NCBI GenBank assembly: GCA_019637435.1
Contig: JAHBVO010000002.1
Span: forward strand, 496,001-560,000
DNA: 64,000 nt
Direction: 5' to 3'
DNA from: Candidatus Obscuribacterales bacterium
GTDB lineage: Bacteria > Cyanobacteriota > Vampirovibrionia > Obscuribacterales > Obscuribacteraceae
Under the pieces are notes generated by a model. The model had not been told where the DNA came from. It saw only the letters and a list, made by a program, of their open reading frames with translations, and did not search any database. A program made the translations under genes and the position numbers. Below, piece after piece: positions 10,401 through 18,476 of this stretch (the first letter of the stretch is position 1; every line of letters begins with the position of its first letter).

Positions 10401-10479
10401 AAACAAGAGATTCTTTTTCATCAGAGTTATTAGTCGATGTGCTTGATTCGCTATTTGCGCTTACGTTTGTTTCTATCAT
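7450..10479 (-). CDS. polA: DNA polymerase I
   Basis: Replication and repair polymerase, 1009 residues, longer than the about 930 usual in enterobacteria. The 5'-3' exonuclease domain spans about residues 25-310 (LVDGSSLAYRSFFAL, ELPGYEADDVIGT). The 3'-5' exonuclease-like domain (about 395-600) lacks the metal-binding carboxylates: the expected DxE site reads VISIELKVDG, and the later aspartates are also replaced, so proofreading is probably lost. The polymerase domain has motif A DYSQIELRMLAH, motif B with Arg, Lys, Phe and Tyr kept but written NFALIYQQG, and motif C VHDELVLEV. A charged insert lies near 320-390. Its 5' end overlaps the upstream phosphatase gene by 29 bases, so the two are probably translationally coupled. 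Confidence 0.95.
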   Translation of the reverse strand: MIETNVSANSESSTSTNNSDEKESLVLVDGSSLAYRSFFALLTTGMRTKTGVPTWAVMGFFMSLFDMIDKLAPHMLAISFDVAGPTFRHENYSEYKANRQEMPDDLKVQWPLIKRGVEALNIPILELPGYEADDVIGTIAKRAARDGRRVVILTGDKDSFQLLDDADGLIEVMMPGKNGLVTYKKPEVFAKMGVWPEQIIDYKALCGDVSDNIPGVKGIGPVTAVKLLTQYKTLESVYEHVEELTAKAVKAKLIEGREVAFASQHLARIVLDVPIDMDYDACKLTMPDLQEAGKFFKSLQFRNLINRLPICLATSFSEKGQDKKELEKKLKAIINDIEVMPMTFADATGRELPQGLETEESDDETTQLKIEVSTVTVVEPSIDLPKLTAQPVPDIITTEEQLNQLVSTLAKQEVISIELKVDGANSLDTEIIGWAFAWGNGLKLEEDGSLSASATSGITDLKTAYVPVRHRYLGVNQLAPDMVADKLKVIIEDPKIGKIAHNAKQQLNILFRAGMTMAPLVGDSMLASYIKNPDSRQSLKDQAEAVFNYFISTISDALAGGKKTFEIAMLPVEKVAPFAADDARLGLELARYYAALFDDEQRYLLYQMDLPLSTVLAKMEQNGVALDKEYLRKLSDEMSIELTRLEREIYDISGYSFNINSTQQLQKVLFDQLGLKTKAKTKGGTGYSTDASVLDALKDEHIIVPKILDYRHLTKLRSTYVDALPKEILEYDNRLHGEFNQTVAATGRLSSSNPNLQNIPIRTEMGRKIRGAFITGSPDSSLITADYSQIELRMLAHMSGDETLIDAFEKNQDIHARTAMEIFDVPIEKVDTEMRGVGKTLNFALIYQQGPFATAQSLGISTKEAQTFIDKYFARLPKVKVFMTKTVEEARANNFVSTLWGRRRYFTHLHDRNTGVRRADERAACNAPLQGSAADLMKLAMLELDRKLIETGSKAKLVLQVHDELVLEVPNDELEATKDLVRKAMELGQPLKAPLKVDVGSGKNWLDAK

Positions 10480-12211
10480 CTTCTTCTACAGCTGGCTTGA
10501 TTTCTTGTCGTGGAGCGGGTTGAACTGATTGCTGCGCCATCGCGTCGGCAAGGGGATGACCTTCCGCATCAGATGGTGCCTCTATTCCGAGCAGTGCCGC
10601 GATTGTCGATGAGATGTCTGCGGGCGAAACGCTCGCACCGTATCTTCCTGGTTTCACACCGGCACCGTAAAGAAGAAGCGGGACTTGTGTGTCGTATGAG
10701 AATGGCGAACCATATCCGGTGCCGTTTGATTCGCTGGTGAATACGAAACCTGGTTTTGGCGTGACGTAGACTTCGCCGCTGCGACCGAAGTAGTACGCTC
10801 TCCGCACCATGTCAGTAATCGGACTGTTTGGTGGCTGGTTTGTGTAGAGTTGCCAGGCTGTGAACACTTCACCGATACCTGGCACAGAATGCGCGATTCG
10901 GCCTACTAATGATTCTACATCAGGTTGACGCAGTTTTTGTTTGTCGATGGCATCGAGGTTGAGGTAAAGGTTTGGAGGATCGAAAGAGTCGATCCAGTCT
11001 TCTTGTCCCAGCTGCGAATCGAGCTTGGAATCGAGATAAGTAGTGAAGATTTTCGGATCGATGCGACCGGCGTCCAGACCACGTTCTTTCGAGAACTCTG
11101 GAATGGCAGGGCTTCCGTGAGTGGCAGTGAAAATGATCGTGGTTTTGTTGAAGCCAACCTTTTCATTGATGTATTGAAACAGTTGAGCGAGGCTCTGATC
11201 CATTCGGAGCACGAGATCTTCGGTTTCCTGACTGTACGGTCCGAAAGCCTGGGTAAGTTTTTCACCGGCGTTTAAACTCAACACGAGCAAATCCGGATCC
11301 GGATGCTGCCCTAAGAATTCCTTCTCGACCGCCTCTTTTGCAAACTCAAGAGCAACCTGGTTAGCGAAAGGCGAGTTAACAAATGGCTCGTAGTAGTCCT
11401 GGTTGGCAGACTGCGAGCCAGCTTGAATCACGTGCGGAAAGATTTTACCGTCTCCAGGACCGGAGCGCTCGTAGGGGTAGTCGTCCTTAGTCGAAGCTGC
11501 ATACTGGTTTTCCGGCAACAATCGCTGCCAGGGTTTTCCAAGATACTTTTCTCCGGGATGAGTATCGTTAAACGCTTTCACCCAACCGGTAAGTGTTCTG
11601 CCGTATTTAGCAGAAGTGACGAAATTACCCGTCTTAGGATCGATCCAGTACGCGCTGTTAGCCAGGCGGCCGGTGAGTAACAGGGACGCATCTTCGGAAG
11701 TACCGATGGTGAAAACCTTGCTACGTCCGTTGGTTGCAAGTTTCATTTGATCGCCGATGGTTGTGCCCGAGAGTTTGCAACTGCCGGCTGTGCCATTCGC
11801 GCCAATCAATTCGGCATCGTCATTGGTGGCGGATGTCGCGCCTTTCTTGCTGCGGCTGTACCAGCTGTTGCCGACTACTGCCGTATGCCAGGGATGGGCT
11901 CCCGAGGAAATTATGCTCGCTCCGACAGACGAATGCGTGGTCGCGCATTTGTAGAAGCAACTCGGATATTGCGCGCCTTGTTCCAACAAGAGGCGCAATC
12001 CGCCAGATTGAAACTTATCCCTATATCTAGCCAGGAAATTTTGGGGAAACTGGTCGGCGACAACCAGTACTACTAAGCTGGGTCTGCCGGTTTCCTGCGC
12101 CTGGACGGGCAGTTGTGGCCCCATCAGGAAGCAAAGGCTGAGAAACGAAAGGAATACTTTTTGAACTAACTTTGAGGTCATGGTAAAGAATTTGCGCGCG
12201 GATGCTGTCAA
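10451..12211 (-). CDS. PafA-like alkaline phosphatase / type I phosphodiesterase
   Basis: Exported phosphomonoesterase or phosphodiesterase of the alkaline phosphatase superfamily, 586 residues. The TTG at 12211 is a good start because GGGAGG lies about 6 bases upstream. It gives a signal peptide (KVFLSFLSLCFLMG, cleavage near VQAQ). The first metal site is VLVVADQFPQNFL, and the nucleophile region CATTHSSVGASIISSG is followed by HPWHTAVVGNSWYSR, matching the layout of the Elizabethkingia enzyme PafA. Later metal ligands are plausible in TATHGSPAIPEF. The C-terminus is Gln/Pro/Lys-rich. It likely releases phosphate outside the cytoplasmic membrane. Overlap with polA suggests one transcript, though the functions look unrelated. 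Confidence 0.85.
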   Translation of the reverse strand: MTASARKFFTMTSKLVQKVFLSFLSLCFLMGPQLPVQAQETGRPSLVVLVVADQFPQNFLARYRDKFQSGGLRLLLEQGAQYPSCFYKCATTHSSVGASIISSGAHPWHTAVVGNSWYSRSKKGATSATNDDAELIGANGTAGSCKLSGTTIGDQMKLATNGRSKVFTIGTSEDASLLLTGRLANSAYWIDPKTGNFVTSAKYGRTLTGWVKAFNDTHPGEKYLGKPWQRLLPENQYAASTKDDYPYERSGPGDGKIFPHVIQAGSQSANQDYYEPFVNSPFANQVALEFAKEAVEKEFLGQHPDPDLLVLSLNAGEKLTQAFGPYSQETEDLVLRMDQSLAQLFQYINEKVGFNKTTIIFTATHGSPAIPEFSKERGLDAGRIDPKIFTTYLDSKLDSQLGQEDWIDSFDPPNLYLNLDAIDKQKLRQPDVESLVGRIAHSVPGIGEVFTAWQLYTNQPPNSPITDMVRRAYYFGRSGEVYVTPKPGFVFTSESNGTGYGSPFSYDTQVPLLLYGAGVKPGRYGASVSPADISSTIAALLGIEAPSDAEGHPLADAMAQQSVQPAPRQEIKPAVEEDDRNKRKRK

Positions 12212-12480
12212 GGTGTCCCTCCCTGGGTCAAGCTAAGGCTATGTCGAGCCTCGGTTGCGATGGATTTGCATCGCTTGAGACCTTGTATTTTACTTGGTTT
12301 TGGTATGAGTTTTCAGCGGCTTGACAGGCTGAATTCTCTTCAAATTACTTTGTGAAAGCGTGCATTTAAGCTATCGCCTTGATATCTTTATCATGTCTCG
12401 CGGCTGATTCTGTGTCGTTTCGTTAAATGACATGCGTCACCTGTCCATTGAATCGCCGCACTAGTGGAGAAAGAACCGTC

Positions 12481-12921
12481 ATGAGTGAAAGTACCACCTT
12501 GATCAAAAAAGCTGTATTAACCAGCGTTGGAGCCACTTCTAATCTCGATCGCATTAAAAACGCCCTTAACGATGCAATGCAAGATCTTGTCAAGATCGGT
12601 CAGGATCTCGTTGATGAGCTCGAAGAGCAAGGCAAAATCAAAGCCGATAACGCTCAATCCTTCCTGCGCGGACTTCAAGACGAAGCGACCAAGAAAACCG
12701 GTCAAATCGAAAAGAAAGTAACCGAGAAGGTTCAAGAGAAAGCCAGAGACTTCGGATTTGTCTCGAGAGAAGAATATGAAGAGCTGATCGAGCGCATTGA
12801 AGCAATCGAAAAAGCAAATGGTTTGCAACCTCCGGCTCAAGATGAGTCGAAGAAAGCAGGCAAGAACAAAAAATCGAAGAAAGAAGAATCCGGCGAAAAC
12901 AACAACGAAAGCGCCGAATAG
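12481..12921 (+). CDS. phasin-like coiled-coil protein
   Basis: Small, highly charged helical protein of 146 residues. The start at 12481 follows a GGAGAAAG site. The central part (residues 20-85) is amphipathic helix, and residues 95-120 contain FGFVSREEYEELIERIEAIE. This helix-plus-short-coiled-coil pattern is seen in polyhydroxyalkanoate granule-associated proteins of the PhaF/PhaI type (COG3937). The C-terminus is a Lys/Glu-rich tail. No PHA synthase is nearby, so a granule role is only a suggestion. It is a single gene with its own hairpin terminator. Confidence 0.7.
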   Translation: MSESTTLIKKAVLTSVGATSNLDRIKNALNDAMQDLVKIGQDLVDELEEQGKIKADNAQSFLRGLQDEATKKTGQIEKKVTEKVQEKARDFGFVSREEYEELIERIEAIEKANGLQPPAQDESKKAGKNKKSKKEESGENNNESAE

Positions 12922-12952
12922 TTCTCGAACGATATAGTTGATTCGAATTTTG

Positions 12953-12990
12953 AAACCAGTTGTCCGTTAGCCGGACAGCTGGTTTTCTCT
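12953..12990 (+). terminator. rho-independent terminator after phasin-like gene
   Basis: A 13-bp stem (12953-12965 with 12973-12985, one G-T wobble) with a 7-base loop is followed by TTCTCTTT. It lies about 30 bases after the stop of the phasin-like gene. Confidence 0.85.
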
Positions 12991-13044
12991 TTACTGGTGT
13001 TGTTTTGGCCGATTAGAAACGGAAATATTGGAAACGAAACTAGC

Positions 13045-15540
13045 CTACATTAGCTCCACCGGCACAGGCGGAATCTGAGGTGTCATCAAACGTTTATTCG
13101 GATCCGTTATGTATGCGCCCGCGGGCATGCCTTCGATTCGAGGAAGAGGACGTCGGAGCTGAAATTCGACGGCAAGCGAATTTGTGCTCTCCAAGGGGGG
13201 CAGGAAGCGCCGCTCCCATGACGTATTCGCCGGACCGGCAATCGACCGCCCGCGACCTATCTCATGGAATACCAGGTCGCGCATGACTACCGACCAAACT
13301 ACATCCTGAGTGGCACCGGTAGTGGTGGCGGATTTTGCGTAGTAGAATGCCTGGTCTTCAGATACCGGGGTTCCCGCAAAAGGATACTCCGACGCCGTGT
13401 GCAGCTGAGCGTTCTTACAGGAGTGCAGTTCCCTTGAATCGATCAGCACCGTGAGTGGTGCCATGTCATCTATGAGCCCGACTTTTGAGATGGTTTCATT
13501 CAAACTTTTATTGTTGATGGTCGCGTCGATTGTCGCTACGAGATCTTTGGCCGGGACGAGCACGGGGCGCTGTTTTTGAAACCAGGGAGAGACCTTGCCC
13601 GGATCGAATTGACTGTCAGTCGCTGCCCATGATGCCGCTTCGAAAAACTGCAACTCCTTAACCGGATCTTCGATGGGGAGGAAGATTGTTTTTCTTCCGA
13701 TAAGAAAGCCATTGGTCGGTGCGTCGAAGGTATGCAGTCCATTTCGCAGGACGGTGAAGGTCGTGGCGCAGAGCTCGTAGGTTCTTGCGCTGCACCGGTC
13801 TCCATTTTGTAAAACCAGGCGCGCCAGTTCGTTGATATAACGCAGTTGTTCTTTTCGATTGTCGATCGCATGGCAGGATGATTTAAGTTCGGCAATTGCC
13901 TGTTCGCTCTTACGCATCTGAGTCTCAATCGTGACCGATTCATCCTTTGATTTGGTCGCATGACTTTTGATGCTCAGCGCTGATAGCGCGCGCGACCAGG
14001 AAGCCAGTTCTTGCCGCTTAATCGATAATTTCAGTTCGAGTTCCCGGTTCTCGATTGCACATTGTTTTCTGACAAGCTTCGCTGTCGCCATCGATTCAAG
14101 GGCCGCAAGATTCGTAGAATAAACCGCTGTGAGGTACCGCCCGATCAGGTCGGTGTCGAAACCTTTACGTCCTGCCAGATTGAGATTTCCGGCGCGGTCT
14201 ACGAACAACGGCATCGCGCTCTGCGGATACTCTTCCAGGCGACCGGGATATTCGAAGCACTGTTCGATAGCCTTCTGGCTGTCGCTGTGTGCCCCTGTCG
14301 TCTTGGCGAAGCTATGTTCTCGGGCTCCGGTGTCAGCCACCAGGCAGCTGTTGACCGGTGCCGTCGCTGTCTCCGAATCGCCCAGTTGTTTCGGTTGTGG
14401 GAGTGGAATCTCTTGATGCAATGCCTTAAGAACCGCTTGAGGATCGGGCGCCGGTCGAAGATGTCTTATCCAGTGATAGATTCCGATTGCAAGAGCATCA
14501 TTCGGTTTCATCGCCGGTAAAACCGGATCGATCGTAAGTTTGAATTCCCCGTTTCCAGGCACCGCGCCACCCCATGCTTGCTGCCAGTGACCGGAACTTA
14601 TCCAATTCGATTTGTTTAGAAACTGTGAAGGGCTGCTAAAGCTTTGGGGGAGACCCTGAGGAAAGCGAAACAACAAACAAGTCGGCACCGCTGGTGGTGC
14701 GGTGCCGCCAAGAAGAGCACATAACTTACGAACTTTGAAGACCGACCGTGTGTTTGTGGACCCTCTCGGTTCGTACTTGATCTCGAGTAGCACCGCATTT
14801 GGTAGCGCCCCTTCTGCGGCTTCGATGAAGTTATTGGGCTCGATAACGGTGACTTGACTTGCATAAGGATAAAATCGGACGACTCGATCTTTCGTTACTG
14901 GTACAGGAAAATCCGCTTTGAAAAAACCGTTTTCAGCAAATGTTTCGCCAAGTTCCGACTCCGGAAGCGCGGTGGTTTGCTGCAGTTTTGAATCTGAGTA
15001 CCGGCCCAGTCGAATTGTCAGGGCTACGGTTTTCAAATCGGTCGGATCTTTTGCTTGCAGGGCTTTCAAAACGCGGGCATGAAGAGATGATTGGGCATCC
15101 GGGGCATTCTCGGTCGGCGTTGCCACCGCAGCGAACATTTTCTGGACCAGGCGTTTCTCTACGACGTCGAGAGCATTCAGGTCCTGAACGATCTGCTGCT
15201 CCTGACTGGAGCTTCCCAGGCTGTTTGCCACCACGCCGGCTGTGTGCAAGCTCGCCTTTGCCGCATTTAGCGAGGTCGTTCTGTGAGGTTCGATGCCGTA
15301 TCCATGACGATTTTCGATTGCTGTGTCGCAAAGGGTTATGTGACCGAAACTGCTGTGGGTTTCGGTTATCGCAAGCAGTTGATTCGCAATTGCGGTCGCT
15401 TGCTCTTTAACGGGGTCATCAACGCTCCGGTCGACGTTGAGCCGCCCCATGACCAGGATATAAACGGCAATCAAAATCCCGGTGGTCATGGATGCCACCA
15501 CAACATGCCACATTGGATAATCGCTTTTTGTGGTCGTCAC
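13045..15540 (-). CDS. membrane-anchored hypothetical protein, 831 aa
   Basis: I do not recognise this large protein. An N-terminal helix (WHVVVASMTTGILIAVYILVMG, residues 11-32) looks like a single membrane anchor with the bulk of the protein outside. Residues 90-210 are mainly helical, with an Ala/Gln-rich central part. A coiled-coil-like stretch (ENRELELKLSIKRQELASWSR and on to about residue 560) lies in the middle. The C-terminal quarter looks like mixed beta structure. No enzyme motif is obvious. It is divergent from the TPR gene at 15676, which also has an N-terminal membrane segment. A periplasmic scaffold or sensor-like role is possible but not supported by any motif. Confidence 0.65.
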   Translation of the reverse strand: MTTTKSDYPMWHVVVASMTTGILIAVYILVMGRLNVDRSVDDPVKEQATAIANQLLAITETHSSFGHITLCDTAIENRHGYGIEPHRTTSLNAAKASLHTAGVVANSLGSSSQEQQIVQDLNALDVVEKRLVQKMFAAVATPTENAPDAQSSLHARVLKALQAKDPTDLKTVALTIRLGRYSDSKLQQTTALPESELGETFAENGFFKADFPVPVTKDRVVRFYPYASQVTVIEPNNFIEAAEGALPNAVLLEIKYEPRGSTNTRSVFKVRKLCALLGGTAPPAVPTCLLFRFPQGLPQSFSSPSQFLNKSNWISSGHWQQAWGGAVPGNGEFKLTIDPVLPAMKPNDALAIGIYHWIRHLRPAPDPQAVLKALHQEIPLPQPKQLGDSETATAPVNSCLVADTGAREHSFAKTTGAHSDSQKAIEQCFEYPGRLEEYPQSAMPLFVDRAGNLNLAGRKGFDTDLIGRYLTAVYSTNLAALESMATAKLVRKQCAIENRELELKLSIKRQELASWSRALSALSIKSHATKSKDESVTIETQMRKSEQAIAELKSSCHAIDNRKEQLRYINELARLVLQNGDRCSARTYELCATTFTVLRNGLHTFDAPTNGFLIGRKTIFLPIEDPVKELQFFEAASWAATDSQFDPGKVSPWFQKQRPVLVPAKDLVATIDATINNKSLNETISKVGLIDDMAPLTVLIDSRELHSCKNAQLHTASEYPFAGTPVSEDQAFYYAKSATTTGATQDVVWSVVMRDLVFHEIGRGRSIAGPANTSWERRFLPPLESTNSLAVEFQLRRPLPRIEGMPAGAYITDPNKRLMTPQIPPVPVELM

Positions 15541-15675
15541 CCTGTCGTAGATCCGAAAACCTTGTCACCAATTCGGTTTGAACCACCGCACTTACTGGAT
15601 AATACCAGAGAACAGATGGCTTAAAAGACTGCGACGTTTGGTACGATTCTTTTATCGGGAGAAGTAATTGGTTGG

Positions 15676-16683
15676 ATGCTCAGCAAACGCGATTGGCCGC
15701 TCGTGAATAGCCTGACGAGCAAACAGACGGGAAGGACAGCAGTGATTCTGTTGATGGCTTGCTTGGCTGCCAGCGTATCAATTATCGGACTGCCCGCGCC
15801 ATCGATTGGCCGAGAGGACGGTGAGGTGGAAATTCAAGATCCTAGTCTATTGATCGAGGAACGATTGATTGATGAGGGATCGTTCTCTGCCGCTCGGGCT
15901 CGTCTGGATAAGCTACAGGTTGAGCGCCCTGATGATGTAAACGTAAAAATCCTCGCTGCTCGATTCTTCCGAAAAATTGGTCTCTGGTCTGTGGCTATCA
16001 TGGAGTACGAAAAGGTCCGGCGCGTCAAACCGGAAATTGTAGAACCGTACATTGCGCTTTCCGAGATGCATAGGGAAAACCTTAGTACTGAAATCGCACT
16101 TGCAATGGCCGAAGAAGCAGTTGCGCGCGCACCTCAGTCGGTGCGCGCCCGCGAGGCCTTGATCTCTGCTTTGATTGATAATCACAACGTCAGTCAAGCG
16201 CAGGCGGAGCTACTGGCTCTTAACAAGGCGCGTCCCACTGATCCTGAGGTTCTCTATCTCTCGTTCAAAGTTAAGAAGGCACTTGGAGAACTTGAACAGG
16301 CTCGAATCGATCTCGAAAAGGCGATGAAATTGAGTCCGAATAACGTCGCCTGGTATTTTGACCTCTCTGAAATTTATGAGGACACAGGCGATTATCAACA
16401 AGCGCGTGCCACCATCGGAAAGTATATCGAGGCTTCTCCCGACTCTACGCGAGCACTCGCCAAGCTGGCGGAAATACTGGAATTTCGCTTGTACGACCTT
16501 GACGGTGCAAAACAGATTTACGATCGAATACTGGTGATCGAACCTGACAATCAATCAGCTCTAGCCGGCAAAGATCGGCTTCTGAAGAAGCGCAACGATC
16601 TTGCGTCCACGATTAAGAGAAACATCTACAAGTTCTTCGCTTTTATCGTCTCTATTTTTTCTTCGAAAAAGGTCGCAGCTTGA
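15676..16683 (+). CDS. TPR-repeat membrane-anchored protein
   Basis: Protein of 335 residues with an N-terminal hydrophobic segment (AVILLMACLAASVSIIGL, residues 22-39) that is a signal peptide or anchor. From about residue 55 to 300 it is a run of tetratricopeptide-like repeats (LWSVAIMEYEKVRRVKPEIV, then ELEQARIDLEKAMKLSPNNV, then DYQQARATIGKYIEASPDST). The C-terminus (IYKFFAFIVSIFSSKK) is a second hydrophobic segment. The likely role is protein-protein interaction at the membrane; the partner is unknown. It is divergent from the 831-residue anchored protein and ends at a shared terminator with purA. Confidence 0.8.
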   Translation: MLSKRDWPLVNSLTSKQTGRTAVILLMACLAASVSIIGLPAPSIGREDGEVEIQDPSLLIEERLIDEGSFSAARARLDKLQVERPDDVNVKILAARFFRKIGLWSVAIMEYEKVRRVKPEIVEPYIALSEMHRENLSTEIALAMAEEAVARAPQSVRAREALISALIDNHNVSQAQAELLALNKARPTDPEVLYLSFKVKKALGELEQARIDLEKAMKLSPNNVAWYFDLSEIYEDTGDYQQARATIGKYIEASPDSTRALAKLAEILEFRLYDLDGAKQIYDRILVIEPDNQSALAGKDRLLKKRNDLASTIKRNIYKFFAFIVSIFSSKKVAA

Positions 16684-16750
16684 AACCGGCTTTTATCCTT
16701 TTCTACCAGCGAAAAGACTGATGAGCAGACCATGTCGCGTGCATAACGAA

Positions 16751-16774
16751 ACGGGCGACTCGAAAGTCGCCCGT
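16751..16774. terminator. bidirectional hairpin terminator
   Basis: Perfect 10-bp stem (ACGGGCGACT and its complement) with a stable CGAA tetraloop, lying between the convergent TPR gene and purA. It can fold on either transcript. The U-run is weak on both sides. Confidence 0.8.
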
Positions 16775-16795
16775 CAAAGTTACATTTGAAGTGGA

Positions 16796-18127
16796 CTAAA
16801 CAGCCGTTGTCGGTTTGCTCAGTACGCGCTTCGGTCCGTGAATCGGATCTTCGATGACGACTGTGTTGTCGCGGTTCGGTCCAACGCTGACGATAGCGAT
16901 CGGAATGTCCAATTCTTTTGCGATGAAGTTCAAATATGCTTTCGCTTGTTCCGGCAGATCTGCGAACTTCTTGCAGTCGGTGGTTGGTTTCAACCAGCCC
17001 TTGAGCGTGGTGTAGACCGGCTCCATCTGTTTGTAGCGGCTGCCGATCGTAGGCATGTCGGTGAAGGTTTCACCGGTCACGCGGTCGCGATAATGTGTGC
17101 AAACTTGGAGTTCTTCGAATCCGTCGAGAACGTCGAGCTTCGTGATCGCGAGGCAATCGAGACCGTTGATACGAACTGCATATCTTCCGATTACAGCATC
17201 GAACCAACCGCAACGTCTCGGACGACCAGTCGTGGTGCCGACTTCGGCTCCTACTTCCCTGATTTTCTGTCCGAATGAATCGGTCAATTCTGTTGGGAAC
17301 GGACCTTCGCCAACACGGGTAACGTAAGCTTTCATGACGCCGATGACGCGGTCTACACTGGTCGGTCCAACTCCGGTTCCTGTGCATGCACCGCCAGCGG
17401 CAGGACTGGAGCTGGTTACGTACGGATAGGTTCCATGATCGAGGTCGAGGAGAGTTCCCTGAGCACCTTCGAAAAGGATGTTCTTACGATCGCCGACCGC
17501 TTCGAAAATCAAGGCTGCGGTGTCGGTTACGTATTTCTTGATCTTCTGACCGAGTTCGTAGTACTCGTTCAAAATCTCTTCTGCATTCAATGGCGGCAAG
17601 TTGTAGATGCGCTCCAACAGTACGTTTTTGCGGGGCACCATCCAGTCGAGTTTCGCTTTCAGTACTTCGCGATCGAGCAAGTCTTCCATGCGAATGCCAG
17701 AACGGGCGCATTTATCAGCGTAGGTCGGTCCGATTCCGCGTTTGGTCGTACCGATTTTCTGATCTCCACGGCTGTCTTCTTCTGCCGCATCGATGGCGAG
17801 GTGGTAGGGCATCGTGACGTGCGCTGCCGATGAGATTTTCAGGTTGGCGTCTTCCAGACCGCGCTCTTTCAAGGCTTCGATTTCGGCTATGAACGATTTC
17901 GGGTCGATAACCATTCCAGGACCGAGAATGCAGATTTTGCCGGTGTAGATAATTCCGGACGGAATCAAGTGAAATTTATATGTTTCACCATTGGCTACAA
18001 CCGTGTGACCAGCGTTTGCGCCGCCCTGATAGCGAACAACGATGTCAGCATTTCTGGCTAACAAGTCAGTTACTTTTGCCTTGCCCTCATCACCGAATTG
18101 GGCACCGACTACAATTACGTTTGCCAA
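16796..18127 (-). CDS. purA: adenylosuccinate synthetase
   Basis: Converts IMP and aspartate to adenylosuccinate with GTP, the first committed step to AMP. At 443 residues it has the normal length. The N-terminal GTP-binding loop reads [11 protein letters not shown]; the family usually has QWGDEGKGK, so two conservative changes are seen. The catalytic His is in NAGHTVV. Later signatures include [14 protein letters not shown] and [16 protein letters not shown]. The start is a TTG at 18127 with GGGAGA about 7 bases upstream. It is monocistronic, with a consensus promoter at 18272-18300 and a hairpin after the stop. Confidence 0.96.
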   Translation of the reverse strand: MANVIVVGAQFGDEGKAKVTDLLARNADIVVRYQGGANAGHTVVANGETYKFHLIPSGIIYTGKICILGPGMVIDPKSFIAEIEALKERGLEDANLKISSAAHVTMPYHLAIDAAEEDSRGDQKIGTTKRGIGPTYADKCARSGIRMEDLLDREVLKAKLDWMVPRKNVLLERIYNLPPLNAEEILNEYYELGQKIKKYVTDTAALIFEAVGDRKNILFEGAQGTLLDLDHGTYPYVTSSSPAAGGACTGTGVGPTSVDRVIGVMKAYVTRVGEGPFPTELTDSFGQKIREVGAEVGTTTGRPRRCGWFDAVIGRYAVRINGLDCLAITKLDVLDGFEELQVCTHYRDRVTGETFTDMPTIGSRYKQMEPVYTTLKGWLKPTTDCKKFADLPEQAKAYLNFIAKELDIPIAIVSVGPNRDNTVVIEDPIHGPKRVLSKPTTAV

Positions 18128-18476
18128 AGCTATCTCTCCCGAGATTGGGTTGCCGACTGCATTGTTAGCGACAGGCGAAGAAGGCCGTTAAGGGACCCGG
18201 CAACTTAGACCGACAGGCACTCAACATCGCCGCACGAAAAGTCCATTCTTCAGACTTTCCAGAACCTGAATAGTCTAGGCTACACGCCAAGAGCTGTCAA
18301 TTTAATGCGCTTCTTTTTTGCGCGCTTATTAAGCAAAATCACGGACAGATGAGCCTTTCGCCCTGGTCTATTAGAATTACTTACACTTGGTGAAACCGAC
18401 GTCATCAAGTATGGGTGCCCGATTGTGTAATATAAAATCGATATCGATCGATGCTTCGCCTCTGAATTTACCCTCC
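18128..18476. other. 349-bp intergenic region between purA and delta'-like gene
   Basis: Divergent gene starts. It holds the purA leader and promoter on the minus strand. I see no convincing promoter pair for the plus-strand gene and no small coding region. Confidence 0.6.
18272..18300 (-). promoter_or_regulatory. sigma-70-type promoter of purA
   Basis: On the minus strand TTGACA (18295-18300), a 17-base spacer and TAGACT (18272-18277) form a near-consensus housekeeping promoter. Transcription would start near 18265, giving a leader of about 140 bases. The leader can form a small hairpin from GAAAGTC and its complement but does not match a purine riboswitch core. Confidence 0.75.

Noticed and set aside
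12321..12355. TTGACA box as promoter of the phasin-like gene
   Set aside because: The -35 is perfect, but no acceptable -10 lies at 16-19 bases.
18128..18270. Purine riboswitch in the purA leader
   Set aside because: No three-way junction or conserved purine-aptamer loops are visible; only a small hairpin.
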